DNA of 64,000 nucleotides, taken from assembly GCF_000090795.2 (NCBI RefSeq), contig NW_003546495.1, positions 13,471 through 77,470 of the forward strand, read 5' to 3'. Positions 23,796 through 34,559 of the stretch are shown here, piece after piece. The number at the start of each line of letters is the position of its first letter. Position 1 is the stretch's first letter. The DNA is from Amphimedon queenslandica (lineage: Eukaryota; Porifera; Demospongiae; Haplosclerida; Niphatidae). The notes under the pieces are model-generated. The model was not told the DNA's origin, searched no databases, and saw nothing but the letters and a program-made list of their open reading frames with translations. The position numbers and the translations under genes were made by a program.

Positions 23796-24647
23796 TCATA
23801 TGTCAATCAGCAGGAAATTGAACATTCTTTGGTAAACATTTGTTGTTGTTCTAAAGAACATAAGTTGAAAAATGTTAAGTTCTCCCCATTTACATGTCCC
23901 CTTTACAGTTCCCCATACCCGAAATTCTACATCGTAAGATTGCCATTGTCCTCCTCCCAAATCTCTTGCCAACTCTGTCGTTAAGTACATGTGAGCTACG
24001 AGGCCCACAACCTGTTTTTTTGTGGTCTCCAAAGCTGCTGCCAGAACAGCAACGTAGATGGAGATGGCACTCGCCCATGAAACAATATCCACTATTTGTT
24101 TCTTTTCCTTTTGGGCCTGCTCTACAGAATGGAAGATCATCACTGGTGAACAGTGCTGTTGTAGTAGTAGCTCCTCAGATTTAGAGGAAGCATCCTGCAG
24201 CAGTAGAGCTAAATTCACAAATACCCACCTCTGAATTTTTTCCACCAGCTTTGTTGGAATAGAAGGGAGACCTTCCACAACAAGGCTGGTTGCTGACAAT
24301 GCCACAGAGCCTGCCGTAGTGTCTTTCTCGGCTGCAAAAGCAGACACCCTTCGAAATGGGATTTCTCTGCCCAAGAGAGTCAAGTCTGGGTTGACTGGAA
24401 GACGCACAGCACCTACTACGCAGATAAAAGATATATCAATGACCAGACCAAACACCTCAAAACGGGGAGACTCCCCCTCCCTGATTAGGCCGGCCTTAAT
24501 CATAACTGCATAAAGGCTCAGAATGGAAATACTGAGCAACTGTTTCAGCAGCACTAAAATTAAATTACCTGTGCTAACCACTGCCATTGGCAACCTGAGG
24601 AGGGGTGTCTCAATTACATGACCACCTTCCCACCTAGTGGTTAGCAC
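23796..24647 (-). CDS. Gag-like open frame of YR-type retroelement kind
   Basis: An unbroken 283-codon minus frame, GC-richer than its surroundings. Residues about 60-110 are Pro/Ala-rich. From about residue 122 a helical domain reads LVVEGLPSIPTKLVEKIQRW, then SKSEELLLQQH, WASAISIYVAVLAAA and ARDLGGGQWQSYDVEFRVW. It ends in GTCKWGELNIF. The pattern Pro-x-Leu-Val-x-Lys-Ile, W..F..Y, then W..YD..FR......W recalls capsid-like proteins encoded before tyrosine-recombinase (DIRS-like) genes in invertebrates. That is recalled rather than computed, and no recombinase or reverse transcriptase is visible next to it. The first 70 residues are hydrophobic and may not be translated. The intact frame and distinct base composition suggest a later arrival. 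Confidence 0.45.
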   Translation of the reverse strand: MLTTRWEGGHVIETPLLRLPMAVVSTGNLILVLLKQLLSISILSLYAVMIKAGLIREGESPRFEVFGLVIDISFICVVGAVRLPVNPDLTLLGREIPFRRVSAFAAEKDTTAGSVALSATSLVVEGLPSIPTKLVEKIQRWVFVNLALLLQDASSKSEELLLQQHCSPVMIFHSVEQAQKEKKQIVDIVSWASAISIYVAVLAAALETTKKQVVGLVAHMYLTTELARDLGGGQWQSYDVEFRVWGTVKGTCKWGELNIFQLMFFRTTTNVYQRMFNFLLIDI

Positions 24648-24649
24648 CT

Positions 24650-25270
24650 CAATTAGTTAAGCACAGTAGCTAACCCAAGAGTCACTAACTATAGGTATTA
24701 AGGTGACTACCTTCAAAGTCACCAACAAGCATCACACCTTTGAACTATTGGGGTCTAGAAAGCAGTACGCCATGGGGAAAGATCACTTGTGACCAATGCT
24801 CTAATATCCCTAACAGTCGAACCTGCTCTGCAGCTGAGAACCATTTTCCTTTGCACTATTGAATATAATGAAACCATATACATATTGGACTAAAACCTAG
24901 GGGAAACTTGACCGAGGATAACATCAGTGAGAGCTTTACATGCCTGGTCCCATGTGTAGTACTGTACCAGGCCCATGAATGCAATAAACAATTTTATACC
25001 TGGGGTTGGAACCTCTGTGGAAGACATTGTAGCTGCTAACACGGCATATGTGATGCCTCATAGCTCTTTGTCCAATAAGCGGCCGGGGCAAGACCCCCAG
25101 GACGATGTACTGCTCAAAGCTGGAGCTGGAATCCCATTGAGACAGACGTTGGCGGTACCTATAGATCCCATGGACGAGCTAGGCATAGATATTATAATGA
25201 TGCAGCTGGCTACCACGACAGCCAATAAAGAATAGCGTAGGGTTGATAGGAGAAGAAACTAGAGAAATAC
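24650..25270. other. GC-richer flank of the gag-like frame
   Basis: A plus frame at 24975-25235 (86 codons, starting MNAINNFIPGVG) is open and of balanced composition, but I recognise no domain. It may be part of the same inserted element. The block from about 23.88 to 25.26 kb is clearly GC-richer than the rest of the window and ends abruptly. Confidence 0.35.
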
Positions 25271-25434
25271 AAGATGCTTTGCACTAATGCTACTGCCTGC
25301 TGCAATGCTCCTGCTTGCTATCAGACTTATGGCTACTACAAGCTACTGGTTATTACTCATAAGTAATATAACTACCACTGACCCTGCCTCTATTAACTTT
25401 GGTGAACACTTTGGCCTAAACTTCAATAAAAAAT

Positions 25435-25690
25435 GTAAAAATGGTAGAATTGAATGGGGAAAAAAGGAACCATGAGGGTACTTGCAAACTGGTATGGTAA
25501 GAAATCCTACACCAATGGATGAAAAAAAGGCTGATATTGCTATCAGATAGCTGGCCAATTTGTTATTAATTGGTGCAATAATCTTCCTGCAGTAGAGTAT
25601 AGGATATCTTACCACAACAGTTTGCAAGTACCCTATTGTTTCCTTACCTTTGTCCCAATTTAATCATACTATTATTCAATTTGTAACGTT
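25435..25690. mobile_element. MITE-like inverted-repeat element
   Basis: The left arm (about 25437-25510) and right arm (about 25595-25685) are imperfect reverse complements. Left has gagggtacttgcaaactgg; right has its complement around cagtttgcaagtaccct. The total is about 255 bp. A diverged relative lies near 13150-13250. The frame at 25343-25627 spans it and is an artefact. Confidence 0.75.
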
Positions 25691-25699
25691 TTTTTGTAT

Positions 25700-27129
25700 T
25701 TTACTTGTAGTGTATCGCATGCAGTTGTGCTTAATACATAAAGCAAGTGCACAGTTACTGTTGTAGATTAATTTCTGCAATAAAAGCACTGAGCTTAATG
25801 AACTGTTAACAGATAATGTGGAAGTGTTTTATACTGCTTTCAAATAGCTAGTGTCCATGTTGACATTAAAAGACAAGAACAGAAACATTTAATCTGTAAT
25901 CCTTCAAAATGTTATAATTATTGCATTGTTTTGCTGAACTGTCACAGTTTCAAGAAGATATCTAGAAAGTTAAAGGCATGATGGAGGCTTTTGCTAATTA
26001 TTCTTATATTGTACTGACAGCTAGTATACCAAAGAAATAATTATTTCTATGTTCACATCTAACATTTTAAATAAGCTGCGACATCTGTTTACTACAGTCA
26101 AATTTTCTAAAAAGGAAAGCAATGCAAGTGATTGGGACAAGGCAAAATATATGCACCTTGTTACTTCCATGGAACATTGCGAAGCGGGTTAATGTAACCA
26201 CAACAAATTATTTGGCATGTTTCTTTGCAGGTGCAGGTTCTAACATTGTCAAACTTGAAAATCTTTTCTACAGCAGCAGAGAGTATTCCTCCTTTTGTAT
26301 TTGCATCTCTCACCTATACTTGTACCTTTGCTTGTGCTATAACAAAGCTGATGTTCCAAACAAAGCAAGGGACTACTCTGTCCTTAAGAACCACAAAAAA
26401 TTTTCTCTAACAACAAAGTATAAAGGGTTTATGCAATATCTAACTTTATTAACTGATTGGTGTATGGCACTTTAATATTAATAATGTTTTGATGCATGGA
26501 ATTGTGGACATTATTTACATTGCATTACTTTGCATTTAATTGTTAACTGATAATCAATTTTTGACTCCTGAAATGCAATGCATAGATATAAATATGCACA
26601 TCCAACGAGTCAATGTTGCTTGAAAAAGAGATATTGTCACATTGGTTATTGTAGTCATTCTGACAAGGGATTAATTATTGCTAGTACATGTATCTGGTCT
26701 TCCTCAGCTGTTTCTGGCAGTGGTACATCCTAATCAATTCCAAAGTAAGTGTATTTGATAACCATAAAAATGATGTAAATCTCATAGGTAGTAACTAATA
26801 ATGGTTTTTATAATGAACTGATATCATTATTATAAAATAAAACTGAATAAAAAGTAACCAAACTATGAATTATGAATGTTTAAATTCTAATGTCCTAATG
26901 TTCATCAGATGATAGTTTACAGAGACCTATGATCTACAACTGGATTTGGGAATAATTGCAACAACTAGAGAGATCATTATTAACACTGAGAAGAAGCTGT
27001 TCTTCTATTTGGTAGAACAAGTTGTAGTAAATGACTCAACATCCTAGGACCATGTCTCTTAATAAATGTTCAAATCCTTTGATTGTGTACAGATTTTCTT
27101 TTACTGTACTGACATATGTTTACAACAAA
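25700..27129. other. Non-coding stretch inside the outer element
   Basis: A plus frame at 26122-26475 (117 codons) has poor protein-like composition and no family. Nothing else is supported. Confidence 0.4.
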
Positions 27130-27725
27130 TCTAGGTGTGCCTAACTGCAAGGACTGCCGCCATAGTTGCTAGCCATTACTGCAAACCGCACACACTCACC
27201 TCATGGCATTGTTAGCTTATAAAGAGTTAAACCAATCACAATGCATCCTTAATTATTATTTTTGCCAGTATTTGGTAATACATTTTTGCTAATTTCTTTT
27301 TTGCTAGTCTGTTAGACTATCATTTTGTGCATGATTATTGCTTTGTTAATTTGATTAATCTTGCCCATATGTAAAATTTGTTCTAAAAAAATTAACAGAA
27401 AAGAAACGAAGTATTTTTTAACGGACAATTATTTAGGGCGAGCCTGAGCAAGCCCCACATAAATGAGACAAGTATGTATGTTTGTATGTACGTTTGTTTG
27501 TACACACGTACATCAGCCCTATTATTTGTGTAAAGCATTTTCTACTTTTTGAAAGACTTGATAATCTTTCATTGAAAAGGGGTGCGGTCACAGTGAAATA
27601 AAATGGTGGCTCAGTATCATAACTGGAAATTCTTGCATGACTGAATCGACTGTAGTGTACTGTTGTCCAAATGCAGCAAGGAAGTTTAAGAAAGCAGACA
27701 TGCCATGTTCTTCATTGATGTAAAT
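27130..27725 (-). repeat. Right inverted arm of the outer element
   Basis: Reverse complement of 21062-21670 (minus the MITE) followed outward by 15505-15762. It keeps the target site of the nested element uninterrupted near 27.47 kb, so it serves as the empty-site reference for both insertions in the left arm. The arms differ at many positions, so they are old. Confidence 0.85.
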
Positions 27726-27729
27726 AACT

Positions 27730-29690
27730 CTGATGAAGTGAATGTCAGTCACAGCTTGATTCATGAACTCTGCTACACCAAAATTCCCCGCTTTATGTTA
27801 CGTCATACATTGCTTGGAAGGCCATACTTAGTGACAAAATTAATGAAAAGTTGACAAAAGCATATCAGCTCTATTATTAGCGGATTCATTGAGGTAAATG
27901 ATTCTCCACTATAACCATCAATACAGTCATCATCTATTATATTCTGTGTAAAGATGCATTGCATAATGTATTATTCGAAATCAATAATAATTACTACCTC
28001 ATGAGTTTGTGGCTACTATCAATGTTCTACAAGGACAATGAATTAAAAACAGTAGAGTGACATTGCTTTAAGGCTTTAATTTAGGTAAGTGCTATTCTGC
28101 TTGAATCAGTTCTTTGCTGTGAATCTCTTAAACAAACCTTGTGAATTTAATCTTAAAAAAACAAGTGTCCTTAATTCACACGTGTTGTTGTACCTCACTG
28201 ACAATGACGTAACTCCTAGCCTGAAATTGTAGATTAATGTTCTCTTACTAAATAAACTAAAATCTGACATCCTACTTTTTTAAGTGCTGATAGACACTCC
28301 CAACTTGGAGAGCTGTGAAGTTGCTTTCAGGCGAAAGTTCCAGTGACTGTTCACTAATAAGATATATTAGTCAACCAACTACAACACTTTGAAAGATAGC
28401 TGCTGTAGCACAGCACTCTGACAAATACTTTAATGTTTCAACTTCCTATGTACTAACAAGGCACTGTGTAATAATATCCACGACCTCTATACAGTCCTCT
28501 GTTAACCTTTCGTTCCAATGACGAACAACGTATATACTAGTGATTTCAAGAGATTAGCAAATAATGTCAAACATTCGCAGCGACCCTACTATATTCTGTA
28601 TACCTTACAATATCTAAAAATTACTTCTTATTAAACCTAAACAGTGAAAATCCTTGGCCATTTTATATGAAACCACACTTATAAACACTAATATTATAAT
28701 TAATTCTGCATTAATGAAAGGTTATCTATTGGGTATAAAAATTCTATGAGTTTAATGTGAAATAGTATTTATAAAATTGTTGCCTCACACAATGTTGACA
28801 CTAATCACCTGCCATGCCACAAAGTAGATTGTTATACTATTCTGATGATGAGGACAAATTGTAAAGAAAGTGTATTAGTAATACATTAATTACATACATG
28901 CATGCTATGCAGTAATAAGAAAATAACAATTGATGGCTACTTTATGTCAAATTTTTTAGTCTGTCTGATGATGTAGATATAGGCAATATTTTACTCTTAA
29001 CTGTGAATGCATGCATGTTGTAGAATGATAATTGGTTGTAAAAAGGCTGTAAGGATATCAGCCCTTTTTGAAATACTTATAGCACTTTTCATTTTAAAAA
29101 AAATTATTAGACAGCTGCAGCAGTTTTGCATGGGGAATAACAAGAACTGAAGTGTGTAGCAAGTTTGATCTGGGTAATGCTGTCTAGGAATCACAGAAGT
29201 CTTATTTCTTTCCACTGAAGGGAATTTAGCAAATTGCCAAATTAAACTCTCTGAACAGTTACCTGCTATATGGTATTTAGTAGGTAAGATTCACTCTCAC
29301 ACAGGCAATTAATTTTACAGCCCAAAGGGGGAGTTCTTTAGCGTTATTGCTAAAAAGCTAGAAAATCCTACTTTTTGTGATAAAATTGCAAAATATTTGC
29401 TATCTTTTTTGCAAGTATGTTTATTGTTGAGTAATAAAATTTATTGACAGAAGTGACTAGTAAGACGTACATACCAATGAGTTTTTGGATAATTGCTGTA
29501 GTTATAAAGCTTGCATAGCACCAAAATTAAATATAACAGCTGAATTATTATGGGTTCAATGGTTATTAATTTTGTCAGTGGAACGGAACATATTGGCATA
29601 CAAAAATGACATACTTATACTTAATACTTGTTCAATCTTGTACATATTCAATTGTGTACACATCTGGTTCACTACATATGCATATTAAAG
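27730..29690. other. Non-coding stretch
   Basis: AT-rich and closed in all frames apart from short unsupported ones (28997-29215 minus, 29485-29688 plus). No repeat or RNA gene was found. Confidence 0.45.
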
Positions 29691-29691
29691 C

Positions 29692-30079
29692 TGTTGCAGC
29701 TAGTAAGCCCAGACTAAATCAGTTAGCAACAAATAGTTTAGTTGTCAAAATGTTGTCATCAAATAAGATAGGTTTGACATGGATAACAATAATAATGATA
29801 TAAAAAGAGTAGCCAGACATGAGATGGAGAACAAAAGGAGAAAATAATGAACTAAAGAACATGTGAGGGTTCTGCACATGCGTGAAAATACCACTGAATA
29901 TTAACAATGATAACAATAATAATAAAATAATGATAATAACAATAATAATAAAATAAAATATATATTCTTCTTATGATTGAAACCATAATAGCCAAAATAA
30001 TAATAATAACATTAATAATAATACATGATACTTATAATAAATGATAAACATACAATAAGTATAGTTAGTATACCCTACA
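29692..30079 (-). repeat. 3' LTR of the gypsy element
   Basis: Begins TGTTGCAGC and ends ccctaca on the plus strand. It shares gttagcaaca, aatgatataaaaagagta, acatgagat, a variable AAT-rich simple tract and agtatagttagtata with the copy at 34174-34553. The ATATAAAAAG phrase reads as CTTTTTATAT on the coding strand. Confidence 0.9.
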
Positions 30080-30080
30080 G

Positions 30081-30092
30081 TACTCCCCTTCC
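30081..30092 (-). other. Polypurine tract
   Basis: On the coding (minus) strand GGAAGGGGAGTA lies one base from the LTR, the expected place and composition for the plus-strand primer of a Ty3/gypsy element. Confidence 0.8.
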
Positions 30093-30113
30093 AGAGAACA
30101 AGTGAACGAATGA

Positions 30114-31190
30114 TCAAATATTGAGTAGCTTAGGAAAACGAACGCGTTGACTAGAATGAGTAATGTTGGTATCCGTGTGAGTACCGTTGGTCTTGGAGCA
30201 ATTAGTGTCAGTGTCCAAGCCAGTACTGTCAGTCTCCAAACGTGTAGTGTTGGCCTTAAAACTGTCAGTAGTCAAAGGAGTAGAGGAGGAAGTAGAGTGA
30301 GAATGAGAAGTATTAGTTAAGAGAGAATCGTGGTTAGGGAGAATAATGGTAATAGTTTTGTCTATATGTGCTGATTTGAGACGATCAACAGATATGGTGT
30401 CTCGAGTACCATTAATATCAATGACATCATATTTCTCAGTACGTTCCAATACTTTATATGGTCCATCATAAGGATGTTAAAGAGGTTTCTTTACTCTATC
30501 GCCTCAAATAAATACGTGTGAAGAAGGGAGTGAATCCAGAATATAAATACATCGAGTTGATGGAAAGCGTACTGGAGTGAGTGAAAGAGAACGCATGTCA
30601 CAGTTGAGTCGAGCAACATAGTCTGAGAACTTTGAGAGTGAAAGTGAATTTGTAGGAGAGAAAAATTCACCAGGGAGACAAACAGTTGTACCATAAACTA
30701 GTTCAGCTGGGTAAGTCCTCTTAAACAGCAGTACAAATTGGGCATTTAAGGCAGCATTCAGTTCACAATGGAATCTCTCTATCATACCATTAGCTTGAGG
30801 GTGGTATGCTGTGGTATGACATCTAACAGTACCTAATAAACGAGTGAGTTGAGCCAAGACAGACGATTCAAATTGACTGCCTCTATCAGTAGTAACTGTA
30901 GAAGGGACACCAAAACGTGATATCCAACCAGCTACTAAAGCACGAGCAATTGTTAGAGCAGATATGTCACGCAAAGGAAAGGCTTCAGGCCATCTAGTGA
31001 ACCTGTCTATACATGTAAGTAAATATGTGAAACCATGAGATAAGGCGAGTGGTCCCACTATATCAATGTGAATATTGTCAAACCATGTAGTAGAAGAGGG
31101 GAAGTACCTACAGGTCAGACAATGTGTGTATGTACCTTTGACCTTTGACAGGGGAGACTTAAGTGACTCCATGACTTGATATCAGAAGCC
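30114..31190 (-). pseudogene. Gypsy integrase and polyprotein tail
   Basis: The 222-codon minus frame at 31172-30504 holds the integrase core. It has HIDIVGPL (Asp37), TTDRGSQF (Asp96) and AYHPQANGMIERFH (Glu132), giving the D,D35E spacing. Upstream THCLTC and outward sequence suggest the zinc-binding segment, broken near 31190. After a frameshift a second frame (30449-30114) continues with ERTEKYDVIDINGTRDTISV and DRLKSAHID, the small barrel-like tail typical of gypsy integrases, then a Ser/Thr-rich end. It is inactive because of frame breaks between the core and the tail. Confidence 0.88.
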
Positions 31191-31346
31191 ATGCGAGGCC
31201 AAACAAATCGAGATGAAATCAGCTTCACAGTAGAACGAATGTGAGGATGTGAGAGCGAATGAAGTGAGTCGAATACGGTACGATAAGATGAAGGCAGTAC
31301 GGCTGAGTGGGGTGTTCCCTTAGAAGTGTCACAACAGGGAGTGAGA

Positions 31347-32700
31347 TTACAATGATGAATAGAAATTGTTCCAAATGGAGAGTGTAGGAGTTTCCTCAGA
31401 AAGAAACTGACAATCTCCTTGAGCTAGAGCCATGTCCTCAAATTTAATTACTGGGGGTGTGTCTGATGATGACAGCTGATAAAGTTCAATGTGAGATAAT
31501 GCATCAGCCACTGGATTCAATGGACCATGAACATGTCTGATGTTAGTTGTGAACTGCGATATGAAGTCCAAATGTCGACACTGACATGGTGAACGTTTAT
31601 CAGACTTTGTAAACATAGAGTGAGTGGTTTGTGATCAGTATAAACAGAAAAGGTACGACTTTCAACAAAGTATATGAAGTGACGAATGCATAAATATACA
31701 GTGAATACATCTCTATCATAAGTGCTGTATCTAGCTCCTGTGGGAGTTAACTTGTGAGAAAAGTAGGCTATACGCTTGCATTGATAATCTATGAATTGTT
31801 GTAGAACAGCTGTCACAGCTAAATCTGAAGCATTGGACATAATAGCAGTCAGAGCATCAGGCTTAGGATGATACAGTAGACTGGCTTCAGCTAGTGCACT
31901 TTTGGCATTATGGAATACATTGACAAAATTATCAGTCCAGAACGAGCAGGAGTTGAAGAGAGTAAAGAGTATAAAGGTAGGAGAGTTTGAGGTCAGTGAA
32001 GGATCAATGGATGGTACAAATTAATGGGACCTAAGAACTGTCAGAGTTTACGCTGAGAATGAGGTAAAGGGAAATCAGTGACAGCAGATACTTTAGACTC
32101 TAATGGTTGGATACCATTTTCAACGACTATGACCAAGAAAGTGTAATGAGGATAGACCAAACTCACATTTGTCAGGGTTAATGAAGACTCCCAAATTTTT
32201 AAAACGATCGAATATATGTGTAAGTTGGTTTTTGTGTTTGACCTCATCAGAACTAGCTACCAACACGTCATCAATGTGTACATAGGCAAACTCAAGACCA
32301 TGAAGTACCATATCCATAAAAGACTGATATTTTTGAGCTGCATGTCTTAGATCAAAGGGCATTCGACTGAAATGCAAAAGGTGTGGGCACGCAAAAAACG
32401 AGATTTAGCTTTGAGAAAATACTAGTGCTGTATGAAGTGGATGCAAAATCGTGAATGTGTGGGATGGGATAACGGTCAAGTACTGTGATCCTATTCAGCA
32501 CCCTATAGTCCCTGCATGATCACCAATCACCACTAGTCTTCTTTGGGACCATATGTTAGGCAGAGGACCATTGACTGGAGGAAGAACGTATGATTCCCGG
32601 TTCCATCTTGTGAGACAACTCTGAGTGAGCGATTGTCAACTGTTTGGGAAGTTGTCAAGTTCCAGCAGATACAGGCAGTCCTGACGACTGAATATGGTAA
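31347..32700 (-). pseudogene. Gypsy reverse transcriptase and RNase H
   Basis: The reverse transcriptase is seen at 32377-32041 with MPFDLRHAAQKYQSFMD and YVHIDDVLVAS (the Y/F-x-D-D catalytic pair), then INPDKCEFG. The N-terminal fingers (about 32380-32700) are recognisable but riddled with stops. RNase H follows at 31840-31347 with SNASDLAVTAVLQQ, SHKLTPTGARYSTYDRDV, TDHKPL and HVHGPLNPVADALS. The connecting frames change at least three times, so no continuous polyprotein remains. Confidence 0.85.
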
Positions 32701-32952
32701 ACGACGTTGTGCTTAACGGGAGTATTACCTTTTCACAGTTCAGTTAATTCAGGGTACCCTAAACGGAGAGATGAAAAACAGTTAGAGAAAGAGAGGGTTA
32801 AGAGTAAGGCTGTGTGCATTCTGTTGTAGGGTAGTTTGAATATTTGTTTGAGAATCTATAAGTGTCTTGCGATGTATATCAATAAGACCATGGTGTTCAA
32901 GAAAGTCAGCACCCAAGATAGGCTGTTTCACATCTGTGATAGTGAAGATCCA

Positions 32953-33183
32953 TTAATAAGGTGTACGAAAATGCAGATTGAGAGTGAGGGAGCATTTACT
33001 ATAAGTGTCAATCTGAGTACCATTGGCAGCTTGAAGTGTGGAATTTAATAAACGACGATGCCGATCAGACTTAGTTGGAGGGATTACACTGACTTCAGCA
33101 CCTGTATCTACTAAACGAGAGGTTTTATCAATAATGTAGAACAAGTGACTGTGAGAGATGTTGGGAATGTTGGCCACCAACAA
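32953..33183 (-). pseudogene. Gypsy aspartic protease
   Basis: The minus frame contains LVDTGAEVSVIPPTKSDR, the D-T-G-A catalytic signature of retroviral-type aspartic proteases, followed by TLQAANGTQIDTYS. It lies between the zinc-knuckle region of gag and the reverse transcriptase, as expected. Confidence 0.85.
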
Positions 33184-33189
33184 CGCCCG

Positions 33190-34160
33190 GCTGGGTTATT
33201 TTCCTGAGTTCCAAGTACAGTGCGGGACACACTTAGCAGCTTTCTCACCTAAGCAATTGTGACACCAGCAAGGAGTCGGACTAGCTGAGAGCTGTCAAAA
33301 ATCCCTAGATCTTGACTTAGAATGAAAGGGAGGTCACTGAAGAGACCAAACAAGTGTCTGAAGAATACTAATTTGAGAGCGTAATTGTTGAGGAGTCGGA
33401 CTAGCTGAGAGCTGTCAAAAATCCCTAGATCTTGACTTAGAATGAAAGGGAGGTCACTGAAGAGACCAAACAAGTGTCTGAAGAATACTAATTTGAGAGC
33501 GTAATTGTTGAACCTCTGCTGAAAGTGGAGGAGTTTCTACCGAATTAACTGTAGGTGTGGCTACGTCATCAATCTTGTCAGCTAAAGCAGCAATGGTCTC
33601 CAAATCATATGACATATCAGGAGCAGCAGCAAGTACCATACAAACATTTCATGGTAAACGCTGATGAAGGAAGAGTTCCTGTAAAAATGAGGGGTCAGCA
33701 GTAGCAACATTGTCTGCTACAAGTTGATTCATACGGCCGAGGAGTTAAGACGGAGTATGATCGCCTAACTCTTCTTTGTTGAATAGCTGTTGAAGATGTC
33801 TCTGTTCAGAAGCAGTGGTACGCTTTATTAACTGTGATCTCAAAGCATCATAGGGAGTGGTAGACAGGAGCTTAATATTCAATTCCTTGACGTCAGAAGC
33901 AAACTCAGGAGACAAAGAGGCGATAACATGGTCAAATTTTATCTTCTGTTCAGTATTACTTTTTGTAGCAAACTGCGCGTCCACCTTGGCAAGCCATATT
34001 CAGGATGGGCAGGCCTGAATGGAGGGATTTGAACGATGACCGAGACTCCTGATGAAGCTGTAGATGGCGCTGGAGGTTGAGGGTAAGTACTACGGGAATC
34101 ACCGCGACACATGGCAGACAAGTGACAATGGGAAGTCTCTGGAAGGTATTGTGAAGAAAA
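33190..34160 (-). pseudogene. Gypsy gag with zinc knuckle
   Basis: From the 5' side (34160) downwards, frames give a Pro-rich start, then KIKFDHVIASLSPEFASDV and DALRSQLIKRTTASEQRH, LQQLFNKEELGDHTPS, then LPWNVCMVLAAAPDMSYDLE and LADKIDDVATPTVN. That is the capsid pattern of many invertebrate gypsy elements. The knuckle at about 33235-33275 reads CWCHNCLGEKAAKC. A 120-bp tandem duplication (33271-33510) lies just before the knuckle. At least two frame changes break the gene. Confidence 0.8.
33271..33510 (-). repeat. 120-bp tandem duplication in gag
   Basis: 33271-33390 is repeated base for base at 33391-33510. The unit is 40 codons long, so the duplication keeps the frame. Exact identity in an element that is otherwise decayed suggests a recent event (or an assembly artefact). 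Confidence 0.95.
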
Positions 34161-34162
34161 AT

Positions 34163-34171
34163 GTGTCACCA
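34163..34171 (-). other. Primer-binding site
   Basis: On the coding strand TGGTGACAC lies two bases inside the 5' LTR, starting with the TGG that pairs with a tRNA CCA end. The matching tRNA was not identified. Confidence 0.7.
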
Positions 34172-34173
34172 AA

Positions 34174-34408
34174 TGTTGCGGCTAATAATTCCAGACGAAT
34201 TAAGTTAGCAACAAGTAGTTATGTTGTCAAAATGTCATTAAATAAGATAGGAATGAGTTGGATAACGATAATAATGATATAAAAAGAGTACCCAGACATG
34301 AGACGGGGCACAGGAGAGAAAGAACAAAGAACAAAAGAATGCGTGTGTTACGTGCATGCGTGAAAATAATATAGAATATTAACAATGATACTGATAAAAA
34401 ATAATGAC

Positions 34409-34440
<32 letters not shown>

Positions 34441-34553
34441 TAATATCTATTCTCTTTCATGGTTGAAACCATAGTGGCCAAAATAATTACAATAATAGAA
34501 AGTAATAATAATAATAAATGATTAACATACCATAAGTATAGTTAGTATATCCA
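34174..34553 (-). repeat. 5' LTR of the gypsy element
   Basis: Begins TGTTGCGGC on the plus strand and ends tatatcca. It aligns over its length with 29692-30079, with many substitutions and a different AAT-rich tract (34409-34445). Confidence 0.9.
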
Positions 34554-34559
34554 GAAAGT

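Larger units (their letters stand above)
15505..27725. mobile_element. Outer composite element with long inverted arms
   Basis: The sequence at 27130-27725 is the reverse complement of two separated blocks on the left: 15505-15762 and 21062-21670. Joined, the left blocks are collinear with the right arm, giving inverted arms of about 0.6 kb. The left arm has been split by the 5.3-kb element at 15763-21049 and also carries a MITE at 21271-21537. The outermost part of each arm includes a short open stretch with the phrase FLNFLAAFGQQYTTVDSV, so the arms contain former coding sequence. Between the arms lie the 22.2-kb, 23.3-kb and 23.8-kb gene remnants. This is either a large DNA transposon with long terminal inverted repeats or an inverted duplication of a transposon segment. 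Outer ends and a target duplication could not be fixed. Confidence 0.7.
29692..34553 (-). mobile_element. Ty3/gypsy LTR retrotransposon, full-length, decayed
   Basis: A 4.86-kb minus-strand element with LTRs of 388 and 380 bp, a primer-binding site, a polypurine tract, and gag, protease, reverse transcriptase, RNase H and integrase in Ty3/gypsy order. Both LTRs start TGTTGC on the plus strand and end in CA. Flanking bases aaag occur on both sides (29687-29690 and 34555-34558), offset by one base from the LTR ends. A short target duplication is therefore possible but not proven. The frames are broken by several stops and shifts, so it is not autonomous. LTR divergence shows the insertion is not recent. 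Confidence 0.92.

Noticed and set aside
23894-24513. Plus-strand frames of 96 and 64 codons
   Set aside because: Both overlap the long unbroken minus gag-like frame and have no motif support.
29719-29916. Small frames in the LTRs (also 34227-34481)
   Set aside because: They arise from AAT-rich simple sequence in both LTRs; no conserved protein is shared between the two copies.
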